Assembly (NCBI GenBank): GCA_013151315.1
Contig: JAADIN010000053.1
Location: 1 to 9,071, forward strand
DNA length: 9,071 bases
DNA from: Planctomycetota bacterium
GTDB taxonomy: Bacteria > Planctomycetota > Planctomycetia > Pirellulales > Lacipirellulaceae
Direction of reading: 5' to 3'
The notes beneath the pieces are model-generated. The model had not been told where the DNA came from and made no database searches. It saw only the letters and a list, made by a program, of their open reading frames with translations. This document shows, one piece after another, positions 5,068 through 9,071 of this stretch. Numbering within the stretch: position 1 is the first letter of the stretch; every line of letters begins with the position of its first letter. Position numbers and translations under genes: made by a program.

Positions 5068-8000
5068 ATGGCAAGTCCAGACACCCCTACAGGCTCTTCC
5101 TCTCTCGCGAGCGTGCTCTCGGTCGTCGCTTCGCTTCGTCTGACCGTAGCCCTCTTTGCCCTTTCGATCGTATTGGTCTTGGCAGGCACGCTAGCTCAGA
5201 TCGACCACGACATCTGGTACGTGATCGAAAATTATTTTCGTACGCCGCTCGCTTGGATTGAATTGCAGGTGTTTTTCCCGCGAGCTTGGGAGGTGCCCGG
5301 CGTCGTGCCGTTTCCTGGCGGCTGGACACTCGGCGCACTTTTGGGGCTTAATCTTGTCGCCGCCCATGCGCTACGATTCAAAGTCACGGGCACAGGAGCT
5401 TCGCTCAAAGCAGGCATCGGCCTGATCGTCCTGGGGGTCGGGCTGACTTACGCCGTCGTGCAAAGCGGCTTAGACAATACGGTCGAAAGCGAAATGAGCT
5501 CTCGGTTTGCCAACGGACTTTGGCACGCTTTGCGAGCAGCACTCGGCGGCGGAACCCTGGCCTTGGCCTATGTGCTTGCTTTGAGTTTTCAAAAGCAGCG
5601 AAAGGCCGATTCTTCGTGGCTTTGGTGGTTGGGAGCGGCAAGCTGCTCGCTGCTCGCTGGCCTCACGATTTGGCTTTTTACGCATCCTGAAGCGCAGCTC
5701 GACGTCTCGGGCCTCCGAATCTTGTGGCAGCTCATCAAAGCCTCCGCGGCAGGCCTTGTCTTGCTGGCCGGCTGTTACTGGGTCTTCGGTCGCCGTGCCG
5801 GCATCGTGCTGCTGCATGGGGGGATTGCTCTGATGATGTTTAGCGAATTGCTCACCGGCATCGCAGCCGAAGAAGCTAACATGCGCATTTTCGAGGGTCG
5901 CGCGGTCAACTTCGCTGAGGACAACCGCTCGGTCGAAATCGCGATCGTCGACAAGTCGGATGCCGAAGAAGATACCGTCACCCTCGTTCCGGGCGGGTTG
6001 ATTACCTCGGCAGTAAAATCCAAGAAGCCGATTGAACATGAAGAGCTGCCGTTTTCGATTCGAGTCGTCGACTATTTTCCGAATGCCGTAACTCGCCGCG
6101 TGCAGCTTGGCGAGACGAGCCCCGCAACCCACGGTGCCGGGCTCTTTCATCTAGCCGTGCCTCAGCCCACAAGCGTCGGCGTCGGAGACGAGCAAATGGT
6201 CGACGTCCCCGCAGTCTATGTCGAACTGCTCTCCCCCGAACAAAAATCGCTAGGAACCTATCTCCTGACTCCAATGCTGAGAGAAGAGTCGATCGAGATC
6301 AAAGAAAAACCTTACGAACTGGTTCTCCGTTTCAAGCGACTCGACAAGCCGTATTCGGTCGAGCTCATGAAATTTAGCCACGACGTTTACGTCGGCACCA
6401 ACACCCCAAAAAACTTTTCATCCCAAGTCAAACTCACCGACGCCAACCAAAACGTCGAGCGGGAGTTCAAAATTTGGATGAACAATCCGCTCCGCTACGG
6501 CGGCGACACGCTCTACCAGTCGAGCTTCGACCCGAACGACTCCCGCGTTTCGATCTTGCAGGTAGTTACCAACGCGGGCTGGATGATTCCCTACGTCTCC
6601 TGCATGTTGGTTGCGACGGGCATGTTAGCCCATTTCGGCGCGATCTTCTTCCGCTTTGCCCAGCGCCAAAAGGCTCCGGCTGATGATACCACCGCGCGGT
6701 CGTTTGGCCAGCTAGTTTCTGATTGGCGCTCGCCGAGCGTCTGGGTACCCGCTCTGGTGGTGTTCGTGTTTGCAGGTTGGGTGATAGGCAAGGCTCGCGT
6801 CCCTGAGCTGCCGGCGACCGAAATGCAAATTCACGAGTTCGGCCAACTCCCGCTCGCCTACAACGGCCGCATCAAACCTTTTGATACGCTCGCCCGCAAT
6901 ACGCTGACCGTGCTTTCGGGACGCGAAAAACTCTATCTCCAGCCGGACGATCCCTCAGGGTTGTCAGAAAAACCGGCCATGGTTTGGCTTCTAGACGTCA
7001 TTGCCCAGGCTCTCGCGATGGACCAGCATCGCGTGTTTCGAATCGAAAACCTCGATGTGCAGCAAATGTTTGGGCTCAAGCCGCGCGATGGGTTCCGCTA
7101 CAGTAGGGCCGAACTCGTCGAGAGCCGTGACGAGTATGCTAGGCAGTTAAATCTCTTAAGAGATTTGGCCCCGGAAAAATGGACCTTGCCGCAACGCAAA
7201 TTAAAAGAGTTGGCCGACAAAGTTTCGCTTATGACCGTCCTTCAAGAGTCCTTCTCGCCGCCCCGGATGCGGACCGATTCGATTGAAAATTTGAAGACCG
7301 ATCTCGCCGAAGTCAATTTTTCTATCTCAAGGCTCAATCAACGCGGCCCGCGAGCCGTGCCGCCGGTCGACATTGAGGGTTCCTGGCAAATCTTGCTCGA
7401 AGCTGAGCGGGATGCAATTTTTGCCCGAATTCAACAAAAAGAAATCAATCAGGCGACGGTCGATTTCCGAGAGATACTCGATGCCTATCGAGCGGGTGAC
7501 GTGCCGAAATTCAACGACCGAGTGGCAGCCTATCGCGATCTTGTGGCGAGTCGCGGCGAAGCCTACGCTCAGCTCGACGCAAAGCTGGCTGCCGCAGGAG
7601 AGGTGGGCGACCAGAAAGAGGCCGAAAAACTTCGCCTCGATCGTGTGCAGTTCGAGGCTTTCTTCAATCATTTTAATCCTTTTGTGTTGGCGATGTCGCT
7701 CTACTTGGTAGCTTTCGTGCTCTCCGCTGGCTCGTGGCTCGGCTGGACCGCGACTCTCAACCGATCGGCCAACTGGTTGCTCTGGTTTACTTTTGCACTG
7801 CATACGGTCGCACTCGTGGCTCGGATTTATATTTCAGGCCGACCGCCGGTGACCAATCTTTACTCTTCGGCCGTTTTCATCGGTTGGGGGGCCGTGTTGT
7901 TCGCTTTGATTGCTGAGCGAATCTATCGCTTCGGTTTTGGCAATTTGCTTGCGGCAATCGTCGGTTTCCCCACCCTGTTTATCGCCTACAACTTGGCCGG

Positions 8001-8565
8001 CGATGGCGACACGTTTAGCGTTTTGCAAGCGGTGCTCGACACCCAGTTTTGGCTCGCGACGCATGTCGTCTGTATTACGCTCGGCTACTCGACGACGCTG
8101 CTGGCAGGAATGATGGGCCTGATCTACGTCGTCATGGGGACCCTTTCAAACACCTTTGACGAGAACCGCCAGAAGCAGCTCACGCGGATGACCTATGGCA
8201 CGATCTGCTTCGCGATCTTCTTTAGCTTCGTCGGTACGGTGCTAGGCGGCTTGTGGGCCGACGATTCCTGGGGCCGCTTTTGGGGCTGGGATCCAAAAGA
8301 AAACGGAGCCCTTCTCATCGTGCTTTGGAACGCCTTGGTTCTGCACGCACGCTGGGGAGGCATGATCCAGCACCGGGGCCTCGCGATCCTCGCGATCTTC
8401 GGCAATGTGATCACGGCATGGTCGTGGTTCGGCGTGAACCAAATGGGCGTCGGCCTCCATGCCTACGGCGCAACCGAAGGACGAACCCTTGCACTGCTCG
8501 TCTTCGTGCTGAGTCAACTGGCGGTGATGATGCTAGGAAGTGCAATTCGACCCAAGCGAGTCTAG
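5068..8565 (+). CDS. Fused ResB-CcsA (CcsBA) System II cytochrome c synthase
   Basis: The product is a 1165-residue polytopic membrane protein. System II CcsBA moves heme across the cytoplasmic membrane and joins it to CXXCH motifs of apocytochromes c on the outer face. The N-terminal ResB/CcsB part (about 1-525) has a first membrane helix at 20-40, further helices, and a large extracytoplasmic domain ending in the signature KIWMNNPLRYGG at 468-479 with YQSSFD. A further domain (about 580-865) begins EFGQLPLAYNGRIKPFDTLA (GRIKPFDTLARN at 600-611) and is helical and hydrophilic. The C-terminal CcsA part (about 866-1160) has PPVTNLYSS and the tryptophan-rich WWD signature W1063-WGWDPKEN (1072-1079). 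His100, His999, His1093 and His1131 sit where the CcsBA model places its TM and periplasmic heme-ligand histidines. The ATG at 5068 lacks a clear Shine-Dalgarno sequence. An upstream TTG (4909) would add 53 residues of repeat-derived sequence and is rejected. Confidence 0.93.
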   Translation: MASPDTPTGSSSLASVLSVVASLRLTVALFALSIVLVLAGTLAQIDHDIWYVIENYFRTPLAWIELQVFFPRAWEVPGVVPFPGGWTLGALLGLNLVAAHALRFKVTGTGASLKAGIGLIVLGVGLTYAVVQSGLDNTVESEMSSRFANGLWHALRAALGGGTLALAYVLALSFQKQRKADSSWLWWLGAASCSLLAGLTIWLFTHPEAQLDVSGLRILWQLIKASAAGLVLLAGCYWVFGRRAGIVLLHGGIALMMFSELLTGIAAEEANMRIFEGRAVNFAEDNRSVEIAIVDKSDAEEDTVTLVPGGLITSAVKSKKPIEHEELPFSIRVVDYFPNAVTRRVQLGETSPATHGAGLFHLAVPQPTSVGVGDEQMVDVPAVYVELLSPEQKSLGTYLLTPMLREESIEIKEKPYELVLRFKRLDKPYSVELMKFSHDVYVGTNTPKNFSSQVKLTDANQNVEREFKIWMNNPLRYGGDTLYQSSFDPNDSRVSILQVVTNAGWMIPYVSCMLVATGMLAHFGAIFFRFAQRQKAPADDTTARSFGQLVSDWRSPSVWVPALVVFVFAGWVIGKARVPELPATEMQIHEFGQLPLAYNGRIKPFDTLARNTLTVLSGREKLYLQPDDPSGLSEKPAMVWLLDVIAQALAMDQHRVFRIENLDVQQMFGLKPRDGFRYSRAELVESRDEYARQLNLLRDLAPEKWTLPQRKLKELADKVSLMTVLQESFSPPRMRTDSIENLKTDLAEVNFSISRLNQRGPRAVPPVDIEGSWQILLEAERDAIFARIQQKEINQATVDFREILDAYRAGDVPKFNDRVAAYRDLVASRGEAYAQLDAKLAAAGEVGDQKEAEKLRLDRVQFEAFFNHFNPFVLAMSLYLVAFVLSAGSWLGWTATLNRSANWLLWFTFALHTVALVARIYISGRPPVTNLYSSAVFIGWGAVLFALIAERIYRFGFGNLLAAIVGFPTLFIAYNLAGDGDTFSVLQAVLDTQFWLATHVVCITLGYSTTLLAGMMGLIYVVMGTLSNTFDENRQKQLTRMTYGTICFAIFFSFVGTVLGGLWADDSWGRFWGWDPKENGALLIVLWNALVLHARWGGMIQHRGLAILAIFGNVITAWSWFGVNQMGVGLHAYGATEGRTLALLVFVLSQLAVMMLGSAIRPKRV

Positions 8566-8839
8566 GGGGGCGTTTCAACTCGATTGGCTCATGGCTCTGG
8601 AAATCGATTCTGAGGGTTAGCCGACTTGGACCCTCAGACCGATATCCCCTAACCGGGAAGATCTGTATTTGCCGCGAAAACGGGGCAACTGATTTCGTTC
8701 TTGAGGCCGTGCCTACCGCCTGCCTATAAATGTGTCGTACCGAGCGGCAAATCACGCCGATGTTGATGTTGGAACACCATTTCTCGAACTTTTTGACTTA
8801 TTCCAGGAGCCCTACGTGCTTGGCAAGTAGGAGGTTTGC
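8566..8839. other. Non-coding stretch after the ccs fusion gene
   Basis: No convincing gene is seen here. Open frames that cross it on either strand are out-of-frame continuations from the ccs gene or lack family features. It holds a 9-bp hairpin at 8609-8638. It also holds an 11-base copy, TTGGCAAGTAG (8820-8830), of the sequence found at 4786-4796 at the edge of the repeat block. The rest appears featureless. Confidence 0.55.
8609..8638 (+). terminator. Hairpin downstream of the ccs fusion gene
   Basis: TCTGAGGGT (8609-8617) and ACCCTCAGA (8630-8638) form a perfect 9-bp stem with a 12-base loop, 43 bases after the ccs stop. No T-tract follows, so it may stabilise the 3' end rather than terminate by itself. 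GGTTAG (8615-8620) can alternatively pair with CTAACC (8649-8654). Confidence 0.4.
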
Positions 8840-8868
8840 TTGCTTGCAGGCAAGGGCACCGCTAAAAT
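8840..8868 (+). promoter_or_regulatory. Candidate promoter of the gene at 8988
   Basis: TTGCTT (8840-8845) and TAAAAT (8863-8868) are separated by 17 bases. The -35 hexamer lies inside three tandem TTGC units (8836-8847). The predicted start near 8875 would give a long leader of about 113 bases. Confidence 0.42.
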
Positions 8869-8874
8869 GCTAAC

Positions 8875-8987
8875 TAGCGGCTGTCCGACGTTTGGAACCC
8901 TTTGGACGGCCCGCCGGGCGGATTCGGCGGAGGATGCTTTTTGCATCAACCGACTGATTGGTCCCGACGTGGAACGGAGAGAACAGC
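8875..8987 (+). promoter_or_regulatory. Long, potentially structured 5' leader of the gene at 8988
   Basis: The leader contains several short inverted repeats: GTCC...GGAC around 8883-8906, a GC-rich CCGCC/GGCGG pair near 8911-8930, and a perfect GATGC-TTTTT-GCATC hairpin at 8933-8947. CCGCTA/TAGCGG (8859-8864 and 8875-8880) overlaps the promoter. It ends in the ribosome site GGAGA (8976-8980), 7 bases before the ATG. I do not recognise a known riboswitch class. A regulatory role is inference from length and pairing only. Confidence 0.3.
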
Positions 8988-9071
8988 ATGTCTAGCCCCG
9001 AGTCCCGCCTGTCTGTTGGCGACGGCTTCTTTGAAGTGCGCGCCGCTGCGGTTGCGCGCCCGCTCGACCTC
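8988..9071 (+). CDS. 5' end of an unidentified gene (partial)
   Basis: The ATG at 8988 follows a good Shine-Dalgarno GGAGA with a 7-base spacer, and the frame is open to the window edge, giving 28 residues that start MSSPESRLSVGDGFFEVRAA. There is no signal peptide or membrane helix in this part. The sequence is too short to assign a family. It has its own candidate promoter and leader, so it is probably not in an operon with the ccs gene. Confidence 0.65.
   Translation, partial: MSSPESRLSVGDGFFEVRAAAVARPLDL

Noticed and set aside
5470..6150. 226-residue minus-strand ORF inside the ccs gene
   Set aside because: It lies wholly opposite conserved ResB coding sequence, shows no family features and has no promoter or ribosome site.
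7327..7803. 158-residue minus-strand ORF inside ccs
   Set aside because: It is a composition-driven shadow of the ccs middle domain with no recognisable motifs.
8253..8755. ORFs crossing the ccs 3' end on either strand
   Set aside because: They overlap the conserved CcsA C-terminus out of frame and lack ribosome sites or family similarity.

Overview
The window looks like an ordinary chromosomal stretch from a planctomycete, probably of the Pirellulales type. Three things suggest this: a very long fused ResB-CcsA cytochrome c assembly protein with an extra inserted domain, an excisionase-type helix-turn-helix (HTH) protein with a long acidic Ser/Asp/Leu linker and a C-terminal membrane helix, and short palindromes and heptamer repeats between genes. 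The assignment rests on protein style, not on a database match. There is no rRNA, tRNA, integrase, transposase or CRISPR array.

Layout. Positions 1-1240 are on the minus strand. They hold the first codons of an unidentified gene, rpmB (ribosomal protein L28, four-cysteine type) and a HisN-like inositol-monophosphatase-family phosphatase. A divergent promoter region (about 1241-1430) separates these from plus-strand genes. Next come a small single-span membrane protein (1449-1820) and the HTH/acidic/TM protein (1845-3485), closely spaced as a likely operon. A short repeat- and hairpin-bearing gap leads to two adjacent genes (3628-4206 and 4211-4750) built from the same two modules in opposite order. 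The gap 4751-5067 carries a 25-bp tandem repeat array enclosed by an inverted repeat, then a good promoter for the ccsB-ccsA fusion (5068-8565). After it lies a 422-base non-coding stretch with a hairpin, a promoter and a structured leader, before a gene that starts at 8988 and runs off the window.

Functional picture. The best understood gene is the System II cytochrome c synthase, which moves heme across the membrane and attaches it to apocytochromes c. All four histidines expected from the CcsBA model, and the tryptophan-rich WWD signature, are visible. The lipoprotein-like gene pair just upstream may be membrane-associated, but a link to cytochrome assembly is only suggested by position. 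rpmB and hisN are housekeeping genes.

No clear new defence or mobile system is present. The points most worth a second look are the B-A / A-B module arrangement of the 3628/4211 pair with a possible +1 frameshift between them, the tandem array bounded by an inverted repeat at 4788-4971, and the apparently membrane-tethered HTH protein.
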